64,000 nt of DNA from Sansalvadorimonas sp965243775 (GTDB lineage Bacteria > Pseudomonadota > Gammaproteobacteria > Pseudomonadales > Endozoicomonadaceae): NCBI GenBank assembly GCA_965243775.1, contig CBDEWF010000128.1, positions 1 to 64,000 of the forward strand. The letters are read 5' to 3'. The notes beneath the pieces are model-generated. The model had not been told where the DNA came from and made no database searches. It saw only the letters and a list, made by a program, of their open reading frames with translations. Made by a program: the position numbers and the translations under genes. Positions 28,754 to 37,469 of the stretch are shown in pieces. Each line of letters opens with the position of its first letter. Position 1 is the first letter of the stretch.

Positions 28754-29506
28754 TTACGTTTCTAAAAGCTTCCGGTTCAGTGAAGCCAGGGCTTTCTTTC
28801 TCAACTGGCAGATACGCGCTTCAGTCAACTCAATAATCAGTGCAATTTCCTTCAGGTTCATCTCTTTCTCATAGTAGAGGTGCAAAATCATCTGCTCCCG
28901 TTCTGGAAGGGTTTTCAGGGCTTCAGCCAGTTCCTGAGAGTTGGCGGCTTTCAGCAGAGGTCTTATGGGGGCTTGTTCTGTTCTACCGAGAACATCCCAG
29001 CTGTCACCCCGATCCTCAATCAGGGTATTCAAGCTGAGGCTGCTGGCAGCCTCAAGGCGGGATTCTGCTTTTTGAACCTGCTCCAGAGGAAGATTCATAT
29101 GCTCGGCGATGTCCCGGTTTCGCACCGGCCGTTCGAGACTTTGCTCAAGTTCAGTCCGGGCCTGTCGAATCTGTTTGCCCTGCTGTCGCAGGGTGCGGGG
29201 ACACCAGTCACCACGTCTCAGTTCATCGACCATGGCTCCCCTGACCCTGGTCAGGGCATAGGCATCAAAGGGAACACCGGTTGATGGATCGTAGCGGCTG
29301 GCAGCTTCCAGAAGACCGATAAAGCCGGACTGTATCAGATCATCAACATCGACCATGCGATCCAGCCGGTCAGCCAGATGCAGGGCAATCCTCCTGACCA
29401 TGGGGGCCTGGGCATTAACCAGGTTCTGAACTGGATCCTGAGTCACATCAGCAGAGCCAGCACCGGTAAGATAAGCGTGAATAGCTGTTTTTGTGTAGCC
29501 GCTCAT
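28754..29506 (-). CDS. fliA: RNA polymerase sigma factor FliA (sigma-28)
   Basis: 250 residues. Directs transcription of late flagellar genes and is held by FlgM until export begins. Region 2 reads DLIQSGFIGLLEAASRYDP and YALTRVRGAMVDELRRGDW; region 3 LRQQGKQIRQARTELE; region 4 ends with LPEREQMILHLYYEKEMNLK and a helix-turn-helix EARICQLRKKALASL. Lies downstream of fliL with a 43-base gap. Confidence 0.96.
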   Translation of the reverse strand: MSGYTKTAIHAYLTGAGSADVTQDPVQNLVNAQAPMVRRIALHLADRLDRMVDVDDLIQSGFIGLLEAASRYDPSTGVPFDAYALTRVRGAMVDELRRGDWCPRTLRQQGKQIRQARTELEQSLERPVRNRDIAEHMNLPLEQVQKAESRLEAASSLSLNTLIEDRGDSWDVLGRTEQAPIRPLLKAANSQELAEALKTLPEREQMILHLYYEKEMNLKEIALIIELTEARICQLRKKALASLNRKLLET

Positions 29507-29549
29507 AGCTCTTTATCTCTGCTCTATATTTTGTACTGCAAAAGCCAAA

Positions 29550-29987
29550 CTACTGAACGACAAACTCGGTGAACAGCAAGTCATCAAGAGCCTGGATGCC
29601 GGTTTTGTCCTGCAGCAGCTTGTTCAGGTCAACCAGGTTCCTGTCACGGATTGTCTCAAAACTGTTCTGCGCCGTGAGGCTGTTTACAGACTCTTTTCTG
29701 AGGATTTCAATCAGGTGGCTGCGCAGCACCGGCTTGAATTTATCCAGTTGTTCACTGAGTTCAATATGCCTGGTAACCAGGATTGGCTGGACCTTCAGGT
29801 AGTGACGTGGACTTGAGCTTTCCAGATTGACGATAATCGTATCCAGGTTGAAATAGAAAGGGTCATCTGCAAGAACTCTTGTGTCCCTCAGCTGGGTAAA
29901 CCAGATAGTTGCACCTGTCATAACCACCAGGACGGCGGTCATGATCTTGTAGGCTGTTCCTTTACCTTGTGTCTTTGCTTCTGCCAT
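29550..29987 (-). CDS. fliL: Flagellar basal-body-associated protein FliL
   Basis: 145 residues with one N-terminal membrane helix (KIMTAVLVVMTGATIWF) and a periplasmic domain containing FNLDTIIVNLES and HYLKVQPILVTRHIEL, as in the FliL family that supports stator function. Sits 22 bases after fliK in the late operon. Confidence 0.85.
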   Translation of the reverse strand: MAEAKTQGKGTAYKIMTAVLVVMTGATIWFTQLRDTRVLADDPFYFNLDTIIVNLESSSPRHYLKVQPILVTRHIELSEQLDKFKPVLRSHLIEILRKESVNSLTAQNSFETIRDRNLVDLNKLLQDKTGIQALDDLLFTEFVVQ

Positions 29988-30009
29988 TTGAAATTTCTCG
30001 GCCTGCCGA

Positions 30010-31419
30010 TCAGGCGTAAGTGCTTAAATACAGATTGCTCGAATGATAATTGTCCGAATGAAGAGTGCTTGAGACTGGACTGTTTTTGCCCTGACTGTCC
30101 TGGTCAGGACTGTTGCCTTCTGTTTCGGAATTGTGGGTGCTCATGGCAATGGCGGTATCTTGCAATGAAGTATCTGCCTGCCCATGTGAATGGTGATTAC
30201 CGCTGTCCTGACCAGAAGAAACATCAACATCAACCAGGTTCATGTTGGCATCGTTCAGACTGGCACGAAGCCGGTCAGCCTGGTTGTGCAGCAGCTCACG
30301 AACCTGTGGGGAAGCTGACTGGAACTGCACACTAAGACTGTTGTCGTCTATTTTCAGCTTGATATCCAGGGTGCCCAGAGATGGTGGATCAAGACGCAGG
30401 CTGACCTCCTTGATCCCGTTTTCCCCACTGCTCAGGCGGAACAGGCGCTGACCAAGATCTTCGGGCCATTCAGGATCACTGAACATGGAGAGGGAAGGTT
30501 GGTTTTCCGGGCGAGCCTGAGTGACAGAAGCCTGAGTATTACCCTGTGTTGCAGCAGTCACCTGAGTGTTTTGGGCGGCAGCAACCTGTGAATAGGTTGG
30601 TGTTGTCGTGTCGACAGGCTGAGAAGCTTGAGATGTATTCAGGCGGGCAACAAGCTGGTGAATATCCAGACTGGTTTTGGTTCCCTGATCATCGGTCTTT
30701 ACTTTGGAGAGCAGGGCTTCTTCAGGGTCAATATGTTGAGTCAAACTGTCTTGCTTGAACTGTTCAGGACTCTCAGCTTCCTGGCTGGCTTTCTGTGCCA
30801 AAAGAGAGTTGCTGACAGTTGAGTTGTTTTGAGCAAGTTGCTTGTCCACAACGGCCTGTGCATTCTGAGCTGACTCACCCTTTGATGCAGCGTCTTGAGT
30901 ACTCTGCTGAAGAGCATTTTGAGCCTGTTCGGAAAGTGTTTCATCCGCTGGCTGAGTAGTGGTGGGAATCGTTTCGCTGACTGGCGTTTGTGCAGAAAGC
31001 TGTTGTGTTCCACTGCTGTTTTCAGCCTGCCAGTTGGCCTGTGCTTCAACCAGTTCTGTTAGCTCTGCCAGCTGTTGGTTTTCCTCTGAAATCTGTTCCT
31101 CAGAGTTATCCTCGTGCTGAGTATCTTTTTTTAACTCTGCTTTTAACTCTGCATCTGTAGATGCTTTTTTATCATTAGTAGCTGTTTTATCAGCTAATGA
31201 CTCATCTTGTGGTGAACTTTCAGAGGGCTGTTTCTCAGAAACCTGATCTTTCTGAGGCTGCTCTTTTTTCATCAATGACTCAAAGTCATTGTTCGCAACC
31301 TGCTCATTTTGATCAGCCTGGGAAGCAGACTTTTGTACAGGTCCATCATTTTGAGCAGTAACTTTTGTGGAACTGCCGGAAGACTGACTTGTCTGGCTGA
31401 GAGAGCTAATCAAAGACAT
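30010..31419 (-). CDS. fliK: Flagellar hook-length control protein FliK
   Basis: 469 residues. The first ~300 are low-complexity, rich in Gln, Ser, Ala and Glu, as expected for the ruler part. The C-terminal hook-length domain is recognisable: LRLDPPSLGTLDIKLKIDDN, LSVQFQSASPQVRELL and LRASLNDANMNLVDVDV. It measures the hook and switches export specificity from hook to filament subunits. Followed by fliL. Confidence 0.88.
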   Translation of the reverse strand: MSLISSLSQTSQSSGSSTKVTAQNDGPVQKSASQADQNEQVANNDFESLMKKEQPQKDQVSEKQPSESSPQDESLADKTATNDKKASTDAELKAELKKDTQHEDNSEEQISEENQQLAELTELVEAQANWQAENSSGTQQLSAQTPVSETIPTTTQPADETLSEQAQNALQQSTQDAASKGESAQNAQAVVDKQLAQNNSTVSNSLLAQKASQEAESPEQFKQDSLTQHIDPEEALLSKVKTDDQGTKTSLDIHQLVARLNTSQASQPVDTTTPTYSQVAAAQNTQVTAATQGNTQASVTQARPENQPSLSMFSDPEWPEDLGQRLFRLSSGENGIKEVSLRLDPPSLGTLDIKLKIDDNSLSVQFQSASPQVRELLHNQADRLRASLNDANMNLVDVDVSSGQDSGNHHSHGQADTSLQDTAIAMSTHNSETEGNSPDQDSQGKNSPVSSTLHSDNYHSSNLYLSTYA

Positions 31420-31462
31420 GGATACTACTTAATTCCTGCAACTACCTATTTCGTACTAAGAG

Positions 31463-31765
31463 CTACTTGCTACCAGCGTGAAAGCATTGGGCATAGGCGT
31501 TCAAGGCATCTTTTTGCTGTCGCATGCCTTCCATCTTTTTACTCAGATGAAGGCGGTGCTTCATACACCAGATTCGCATAGTCTGGTAATGCTCATGAAT
31601 ACGCCGGATCTGATCTTTGGGCGGGAACTCGTCAATGGCTTTATAGCCTGACAGCACCTCTCGAAGAGAACTGTCCAGCTCCATAAACTCATCCCAGTCC
31701 TGCTTATCGAAAGCCTTTTTCAGACCAGCTTCCAGATCATTCAGTTGCTGAGCCAGGTCAACCAT
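31463..31765 (-). CDS. fliT: FliT-like flagellar chaperone
   Basis: About 100 residues, all helical, beginning MVDLAQQLNDLEAG at ATG 31765 and overlapping the fliS stop by eight bases. Sequence similarity to a named family is weak, but size, helical character and its place between fliS and fliK fit a FliT/LafD-type chaperone for the FliD cap. A longer in-frame extension to 31828 lies inside fliS and is rejected. Confidence 0.6.
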   Translation of the reverse strand: MVDLAQQLNDLEAGLKKAFDKQDWDEFMELDSSLREVLSGYKAIDEFPPKDQIRRIHEHYQTMRIWCMKHRLHLSKKMEGMRQQKDALNAYAQCFHAGSK

Positions 31766-32153
31766 TTGTAGATGCCTGCTCCAACTGGTCCCAGGCAGAC
31801 TTGATATCCCTGATGATGTCAGCGGCATCTTCGACTTTCTGTTTGTCGTTTTTCAAACTGGCCTGCATCAGAGTATCGCTGCAGAACTGGTAAAGCCTGG
31901 AAAGGTTGACCGCAACTTCTCCACCAACTTCAAGATCAAGCGCTCCACGCAGTGCCCCGAGAATTTCCAGAGCTTTACCAATATGCAGACCCTTTGCAGC
32001 GGGGTCTTTACGATCAATCGCGCCACTGGCTCCGGCAACATGATCCAGAAGTTTTTCAAACATCATTTGAACCAGACGGTAAGGACTGGCGACAGATGCC
32101 CTGTTTTGAGTCTGGTTCCGGGTGTAGGCGTTCATCGCCTGTTGATATCTCAT
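31758..32153 (-). CDS. fliS: Flagellin export chaperone FliS
   Basis: 131 residues from MRYQQAMNAY (ATG 32153; an in-frame TTG four codons upstream is less likely). FliS binds flagellin in the cytoplasm and delivers it to the export gate. Conserved features: YRLVQMMFEKLLDHVAGA and the helical LYQFCSDTLMQASLKND. Lies between fliD and fliT. Confidence 0.92.
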   Translation of the reverse strand: MRYQQAMNAYTRNQTQNRASVASPYRLVQMMFEKLLDHVAGASGAIDRKDPAAKGLHIGKALEILGALRGALDLEVGGEVAVNLSRLYQFCSDTLMQASLKNDKQKVEDAADIIRDIKSAWDQLEQASTNG

Positions 32154-32177
32154 GGTACTGCCCAATATTCGCGTGTT

Positions 32178-33617
32178 TTAGATTGTGGATACCAGCATGG
32201 CGTTGAGGTTCTGCATGGATGCATTCATTTGCTGGACCGCCAGGTCCATGGCATTGAGTTCGTTAAAGTAACGTTGATAAAGATCTTCCGCGCGCTTGTC
32301 TATTTCGCTCCAGTCGTCCTCAATATCTCTCTGGTCATCTTTCAGGCCGTCAAGACGTTCCTTGATGACACCATCTTTTTTGACTTTAAACGTATCGGCA
32401 TCGCTGTCTTTGTCATTGCTGCTCTCCTGCGTACCGATATAGATCTCGGCGGTCTCCATCAGGCTTTTGAGTACAGCACCATCACCGATAAACAGATCAA
32501 CGACTTCTGCAGGGTTTTCTTCCAGTGCCCCGTCCAGCATTTTGCTGTCAATTTCGAGATCACCGTTTTGCTTGGTAATAACACCGATACTGGCCAGCAG
32601 TTCATAGTTGCTTGCTTCTACAGGGGTGGTGAAAGCACCGCGCAGCTGACTGGTAAGAGAAGTAATCAGGGGGTCACTGGCCAGAGGCGGGCGGTTGGCA
32701 GTCTGTCCCGCTTCGGCAGGTTTCGATTTGGATAGTTTGCCGATAACATCTTTAAGGGTGTTATAGCTTTCAACCAGCGCTTCAACCGATTCCTCCATCT
32801 TGTCAGTATCAGTTGAAAGATCGAGATTGATGGGTTCTCCTGCCTTGGTCACCTTGTTCAGGTTCAGTGTTACGCCGGTAATGGCATCTTCGACCTTGTT
32901 TGACTGGGATTCGACTTCTATTCCATCAACATAAAACCTGGCATTGGTTGCTTCTACAATATGGGCATCAGGTTTGCCGTCGCCGTCACGATCCTCAGTT
33001 TCAAGTTTGGTACCGTCTCCCAGATGAATTTTGGTAATCGCGTTCTCGGTACCGGTTTCATTACTGGTCAGCGTCAGCTGGGCACCGCCGGAACCACTGA
33101 TAACACTGGCATCAACACCGGTGTTATCCGGGGAGTCGTTGATTTTATCCATCAGGCTGTTCAGGGTTTCACCGGCTTCCAGGGTGACCTTGAACGCGTC
33201 ACCGTTTGCCATTTCAATCGAGATTTCCTGAGTGCCCGGGCCGCTGAATATTTCCTCCTTGCTGGAGGCTGCAGACATCATATTCCACTTATCTTTTGAT
33301 GCCAGCTGTTCAACTGCAATCTGGTAACTGCTGGCTACAGCCTTTTCGTCAACCCTGGCGGTGAAGAACTCTTCATCATCTTCACTCATGCCAACTTTCA
33401 GGGTGCCAAAGGTTTCGGGGTCAGAAAGGCTGTCCAGGCTTTTGTAAAAAGTTCCAAGAGCAGATTCCAGCTCTTCAAGCGCTGCAATTTCCCCGTTAAT
33501 ATCCGTTTCTTTCTTTGTGACCTGCTGGCTTTTTGCAGTCAGCTGAGCCTGGGCCATCTGCTTGGCCATGCCTTGAATATCGAGCCCTGTTCCCATACCG
33601 GGCATGGAGATAGACAT
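32178..33617 (-). CDS. fliD: Flagellar filament cap protein FliD
   Basis: 479 residues. The N-terminus MSISMPGMGTGLDIQGMA is typical of the cap protein that folds flagellin subunits at the filament tip. The FliD C-terminal domain is present (KDVIGKLSKSKP, LTSQLRGAFTTP, YELLASIGVITKQNG) and the tail LYQRYFNELNAMDLAVQQMN, then SMQNLNAML is canonical. First clear gene of the late operon; no frame damage. Confidence 0.95.
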   Translation of the reverse strand: MSISMPGMGTGLDIQGMAKQMAQAQLTAKSQQVTKKETDINGEIAALEELESALGTFYKSLDSLSDPETFGTLKVGMSEDDEEFFTARVDEKAVASSYQIAVEQLASKDKWNMMSAASSKEEIFSGPGTQEISIEMANGDAFKVTLEAGETLNSLMDKINDSPDNTGVDASVISGSGGAQLTLTSNETGTENAITKIHLGDGTKLETEDRDGDGKPDAHIVEATNARFYVDGIEVESQSNKVEDAITGVTLNLNKVTKAGEPINLDLSTDTDKMEESVEALVESYNTLKDVIGKLSKSKPAEAGQTANRPPLASDPLITSLTSQLRGAFTTPVEASNYELLASIGVITKQNGDLEIDSKMLDGALEENPAEVVDLFIGDGAVLKSLMETAEIYIGTQESSNDKDSDADTFKVKKDGVIKERLDGLKDDQRDIEDDWSEIDKRAEDLYQRYFNELNAMDLAVQQMNASMQNLNAMLVSTI

Positions 33618-33726
33618 AGTTCTTCCTAAATATCCAGGTTGTCTGAGTTGCCGGGCCTGCCAGGGAGCAGCACCATATTCAGAGTATTAAAATCATGCTG
33701 GGAAAGTATTGGCAATATGTGTGCCA

Positions 33727-34083
33727 TCAACACTCCCGGTTCAGCAGCTGGCCACGGGTGCCGGGGGCTTTTTCCAAAATCCGGCAGGCCTCTGCCAGGG
33801 TCAGCTGATGGACAGCCTGTGAGGCGGAATCCTCCAGCAGAAACCGCACCTCTTCATCCCGGCGTACCAGCTTGACCAACAGCTGTTGTTTAAAGTGATG
33901 GCGCAGCTCATCCAGCAGAATGCCCAGCCATACCTCCCGCTGGCGGAAGGAAATTTCCGGCCATATTTCCGCTATGGTTTCCCGCTCTCGCCTGTTTGCC
34001 GTTGTTACGGGTATCTGGGCGGTCGTGGCACGCACTTTGCCCTGTCTGTTTTTGGTCAGGGGAAGAAGAGGATCATCGCCCAT
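33727..34083 (-). CDS. Hypothetical protein in the flagellar locus
   Basis: 118 residues from MGDDPLLPLTKNR (the start nine bases upstream is also possible). No family recognised; predicted soluble and helical with REVWLGILLDELRHHFKQQL. The position between flagellin and fliD is where flaG often lies, but it does not look like FlaG. Confidence 0.5.
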   Translation of the reverse strand: MGDDPLLPLTKNRQGKVRATTAQIPVTTANRRERETIAEIWPEISFRQREVWLGILLDELRHHFKQQLLVKLVRRDEEVRFLLEDSASQAVHQLTLAEACRILEKAPGTRGQLLNREC

Positions 34084-34209
34084 AAAAGCCACCTTTTTAC
34101 ATCACTGTAAAGAGTCGGAATTATCGGGAGAATTCTTAAAACCGGGCAGTTCTGGGTACAGCTTCTATAATCCCCTGCTCTGAACAAGAAGCAATAACGG
34201 TGGTGGGGT

Positions 34210-34767
34210 ATGAGTCATTCCGAGTCAGAACTATCCGATCTGGAGAAAGAGATGAACTACTATCACCAGACCGCCCAGCTGGCGGAGGATATGGAGCATC
34301 TCAAGCTGTTCCTCAAGCTGGAGTTTGAGGATCTGAGGAGGTGGCGAACAAGAACCGATATGCGGCTGGACAGCCTGGAGCGTAAGCTCGACAGTCATAT
34401 TGTTTCCGTCAATAACCGCTTTGAACAGGTTGATCAGCGATTCGATAAGGTTGACCAGCGTTTTGAACAGGTCGATCAGCGATTCGATAAGGTTGACCAG
34501 CGTTTTGAACAGGTCGATCAGCGATTCGATAAGGTTGATCAGCGCTTTGAGCAGGTCGATCAGCGCTTTGAGCAGGTCGATCAGCGCTTTGAGCAGGTTG
34601 ATAAGCGCTTTGAGCAGGTCGATCAGCGCTTTGAGCAGATAGACAAGCGCTTTTGAGCAGGTTGATCAGCGCTTTGAGCATCGAAGCGCTTTGAAAAGGT
34701 GGAAGGTGATATATCCACCCTCAAGGGAGATGTTCGGAAAATCCTCCAGATTCTGGAAGCGAAATAA
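34210..34767 (+). pseudogene. Heptad-repeat coiled-coil protein, frame disrupted
   Basis: After an acidic helical start (MSHSESELSDLEKEMNYYHQ), eleven consecutive heptads of the form RFEQVDQ/RFDKVDQ are encoded by a 21-bp tandem repeat from 34417 to 34647. An extra T in TTTT at 34651-34654 creates a stop. Without it the heptads continue, and after a small deletion near 34680 the frame returns to a sensible end (VEGDISTLKGDVRKILQILE, stop at 34765). Such proteins form long dimeric coiled coils; the function is unknown. It runs opposite to the flanking flagellar genes. Confidence 0.65.
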
Positions 34768-34798
34768 CCGGGCACCTCTGTCGTCGCTGCATACAGAG

Positions 34799-34858
34799 AG
34801 GCCGGGCAGAAGCCCGGCCTGGATAGAGAATAAACAGAGTAGAATATATCTGTTTATT
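34799..34858 (-). terminator. Hairpins after flagellin gene
   Basis: AATAAACAG/CTGTTTATT arms at 34829-34858 overlap the flagellin stop. A very strong hairpin (AGGCCGGGC-AGAA-GCCCGGCCT, 34799-34820) follows in the direction of flagellin transcription. Neither has a long U tract, so termination is inferred. Confidence 0.5.
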
Positions 34859-36042
34859 AGCCCAGCAGCTGAGCAGCGTACTGAGGCATCTGCTTGGCTT
34901 GGGCCAGAATGGTAGAGCCAGCCTGCATCATCATCTGCTGGTTGGTCATATTGGTAGTTTCCTTGGCGAAATCTACATCCTTGATGCGGCTTTGGGAAGC
35001 GGACATATTGGTGGAGATATTGCTCAGGTTATCGATGGTGGATTCCAGACGGTTCTGAACAGCACCCAGGTCAGCGCGCTGTTCGTCAACTTGTGCCAGA
35101 GCTCCATCAAGAATGTCAACGGCTTGTTGGGCTTTGGCTGCATCAGTCAGATCAATATCGGAAACCTTACCAGCGCCCGCAGCGGTAAGGTTTTGGGTTT
35201 TACCATTGGCAATTACATCAAGATCAGTAGCTTCAACACCACCTTTGACTGCAATGGTGCCATTTTCAGCAGTAACTTTGATGCCATGAGTTTCGTTGGC
35301 AGCACCTGTAGCGTTAATGTCAGTATCTAATTTTGTGGCCAAATCAGACGCTGTGATCAAAGCGTCGCCATCAGCTGCTTTTGTAATTATTATAGCGTCA
35401 CCGCCAATCGTAATAGTTTGGTCGGCACCACCTGAAGCTTTGCCGTCTGCTTTGGTTTCACCGTTAAGAGCTAACAGAATGGTATCAATGTCTTCTTTTT
35501 GCCGATTGTAACAGTGCCAGCTTCATAGCTGCCTTTGAGGTTGTCGGTAGACATGTCCATAATGCCAATGTTAATGGTTTCATTAGCGTTGGAGCCTACT
35601 TGGAAGGACAGATTGGATGCGTTGCCATTTAAAAGGTCAATACCTGCAAAATTAGTAGTGTCGCGAACCCGGGTTATTTCAGATTTCAGGGCAACAATTT
35701 CCTTCTGCATAGCTTCACGATCTTTAGCAGTATTTGTATCGTTTGCAGATTGCAGGGACAGATCACGCATACGGTTCAGCATATCGGTGATCTTCTGTCA
35801 TGGCACCTTCAGCGGTCTGGGCCATGGAGATCGCATCGTTAGCGTTACGCATGGGCAACATCCAGACCATTGATCTGGGTTTCCATACGGTTGGAGATCT
35901 GCATGCCGGCCGCATCATCAGAAGCAGAGTTGATACGCAGGCCGGTAGACAGCTTTTGCATGCTGCTGGTGAAGTTGCTCTGGGTGTTGTTCAGATTGTT
36001 CTGAGCAACCATGGCAGTGGTGTTGGTGTTGATGGTGATCAT
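34857..36042 (-). pseudogene. fliC: Flagellin FliC, reading frame broken at three places
   Basis: About 394 residues if repaired. The N-terminal D0/D1 region (MITINTNTTAMVAQNNLNNT, LSTGLRINSASDDAAGM) and C-terminal region (LDGALAQVDEQRADLGAVQN, ILAQAKQMPQYAAQLLG) are perfectly conserved flagellin. Three single-base differences break the frame: an extra C in GCCCATG near 35851, an extra G in GAAGATC near 35793, and a missing A in the A-run of GGCAAAAAGAAG near 35503. Everything between reads well in shifted frames, so damage is either very recent or a sequencing artefact. A hairpin masks the ribosome-binding site. Confidence 0.9.
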
Positions 36043-36047
36043 CGTCT

Positions 36048-36093
36048 GACTCCTAAAATATTGTCCAGCCCTTGGGCCAGTGCTTTAGGAGTC
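36048..36093 (-). promoter_or_regulatory. Leader hairpin covering the flagellin ribosome-binding site
   Basis: On the minus strand GACTCCTAAA (36093-36084) pairs perfectly with TTTAGGAGTC (36057-36048), and an inner imperfect stem CTGGCCCAAGGGCTGG lies between. The AGGAG in the downstream arm is the Shine-Dalgarno of fliC, ending a few bases before the ATG at 36042, so folding would block translation. Confidence 0.65.
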
Positions 36094-36392
36094 GGAACCT
36101 TGATCCCGATAATTAAATTTCTATTGTGAGGGAATTGAAAAGATTTTACGGGGGGTGTTTTACTTCAGATGAAAATAGCAGGAGATAAAGAGAGTCCAGA
36201 TATTCAGGAAGATAACAGACCAATTTATTATGATAATCTGCCGCTTCAGTTTTCGGCAGGCCGCCAAAAGCAGGGCGTGTTCCAGATCTGGCTGGTTATG
36301 TGTACATGGGCGCATTATCTTGCCGTGATTTCTCAAACCGGCAAGAGTATAGACAGGTTCGCCATAAGCTATAAATTTCGATACTGTAGGCT
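36094..36392. other. Flagellin upstream region
   Basis: It should hold the fliC promoter, but neither a convincing sigma-28 (TAAA-N15-GCCGATAA) nor a sigma-54 site was found on the minus strand. A 75-codon plus-strand frame at 36169-36396 has no recognisable similarity and is not called. Confidence 0.4.
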
Positions 36393-36794
36393 GTGATCAT
36401 AAAGGGCAATGGAAACTTGGCAAACCTGAACCTTGATAAACTGACGGAAACCATCAGACAGCTGGAGCTGGTGGATGCTGTTTACCTCTATGGCTCCAGA
36501 GCCAAAGGTTGTGCCCGAGAGGATAGTGACTGGGATATTGCCGTTTTATTCAGTGATTTTGAGCCGGATCTTCTGGAAAGGACTGTTCGACCACAAATGC
36601 TGGAGGCAGAAATAGAGCGCCTGTATCCTGATGATGTTGAAATCAATATTGTCGATTTGCAGGCTGTTCCTGTTCCATTGCAGTGGAATATTATTCAGGG
36701 GTTGAGACTGTATGATCGGGGTGTTCCCCAGGTTCGTCGAATGGAACACGCCATAATTTCTGCCTGGGAAAAAGATTATGAGAGGTATTACTAA
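36393..36794 (+). CDS. MNT-type minimal nucleotidyltransferase
   Basis: 133 residues from GTG 36393. The nucleotidyltransferase signature GSRAKGCAREDSDWDIAVLF is intact, including the two metal-binding aspartates, and a third acidic position lies in DDVEINIVDL. Such proteins (MntA) are often the antitoxin half of HEPN/MNT modules and can AMPylate the partner. No HEPN gene is next to it; downstream there are only repeats. Confidence 0.8.
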   Translation: MIIKGNGNLANLNLDKLTETIRQLELVDAVYLYGSRAKGCAREDSDWDIAVLFSDFEPDLLERTVRPQMLEAEIERLYPDDVEINIVDLQAVPVPLQWNIIQGLRLYDRGVPQVRRMEHAIISAWEKDYERYY

Positions 36795-36854
36795 ACATGA
36801 TGTTTTGAGGATGTTCTCTTTTGTATCTAGATCTTCTTGTTAATCTCTTCCCTT

Positions 36855-36940
36855 CGTCATTCCCGCGACTCTTCGTCATTCCCGCGAAAGCGGGAATCTA
36901 CTTCTATAATGGATCCCCGCCTTCGCGGGGATGACGTCGC
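36855..36940. repeat. REP/BIME-like palindrome pair
   Basis: CGTCATTCCCGCGAAAGCGGGAATCT is followed about 10 bases later by the oppositely oriented CCCCGCCTTCGCGGGGATGACG. Same architecture as the pairs at 37584-37650 and 43651-43708. Confidence 0.8.
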
Positions 36941-36944
36941 ATGA

Positions 36945-37145
36945 GATTCTGCGGGGATGACGTAGCATAAGATTCTGCGGGGATGACGTGACATAAGATT
37001 CTGCGGGGATGACGTAGCATAAGATTCTGCGGGGATGACGTCGCATGAGATTCTGTGGGGATGACGTGACATAAGATTTTGCGGGGGCGACGTGACATGG
37101 GACTCTGCGGGGATGACGTAGCATAAGACTCTGCGGATATGATGG
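36945..37145. repeat. 26-bp direct tandem repeat, seven copies plus a partial
   Basis: Units start GATTCTGCGGGGATGACG (36945, 36971, 36997, 37023, 37049, 37075, 37101 and partial 37127) and end in variable GTAGCATAA, GTGACATAA or GTCGCATGA. There are no spacers, so it is not a CRISPR array. The unit contains half of the REP palindrome next to it, suggesting it arose from that element. Because 26 is not a multiple of three, the minus strand is open in all frames with a 26-residue period; these frames are not believed to be genes. Confidence 0.9.
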
Positions 37146-37161
37146 AGGGTAGGAGGCATGT

Positions 37162-37458
37162 ATTTATAACTCAAAGCGACCATGCGTATACATCCTGGCC
37201 AACAAAAGAAACGGTACGCTATATATTGGTGTCACCAGTAATGTTATCCGCAGGGTGTGGTTACATCGAAACAATGTTCTACTGGGATTTACAAAAAGGT
37301 ATGGTGTGCATCGTTTGGTATATTTTGAGCAGCATGACTCAATGGAATCCGCTATCTTGCGTGAGAAACAGTTAAAGAAATGGAGGCGACAATGGAAGGT
37401 AGATCTGATTCAAAAATGTAATCCTCTATGGGAGGATCTTTGGAATGGCCTTGCATAG
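37162..37458 (+). pseudogene. GIY-YIG nuclease-like gene without a normal start
   Basis: The reading CVYILANKRNGTLYIGVTSN, then VIRRVWLHRNN, GFTKRYGVHRLVYFEQHDSM and ILREKQLKKWRRQWK is a standard short GIY-YIG endonuclease (UPF0213/YhbQ-like group). No ATG is in frame before it: AGGAGG is followed by an ATG in another frame that stops at once. Translation would need an ATT codon near 37162 or GTG at 37255, which would lose the GIY motif. Probably a one-base lesion at the 5' end. Confidence 0.7.
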
Positions 37459-37469
37459 CTCAAATCCCG

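Noticed and set aside
33618..33660. Sigma-54 site before fliD (TGGCAGGCCCGGCAAC)
   Set aside because: GC lies two bases too close to GG.
36169..36396. 75-codon plus-strand frame before the nucleotidyltransferase
   Set aside because: No similarity, poor start context and it lies in the flagellin promoter region.
36945..37145. Possible CRISPR array
   Set aside because: Units are contiguous at 26 bp with no unique spacers, and no cas genes are near.
36857..37183. Minus-strand frames of 60-108 codons over the 26-bp repeats
   Set aside because: Open in several frames because the repeat lacks stops; no similarity or start signal.
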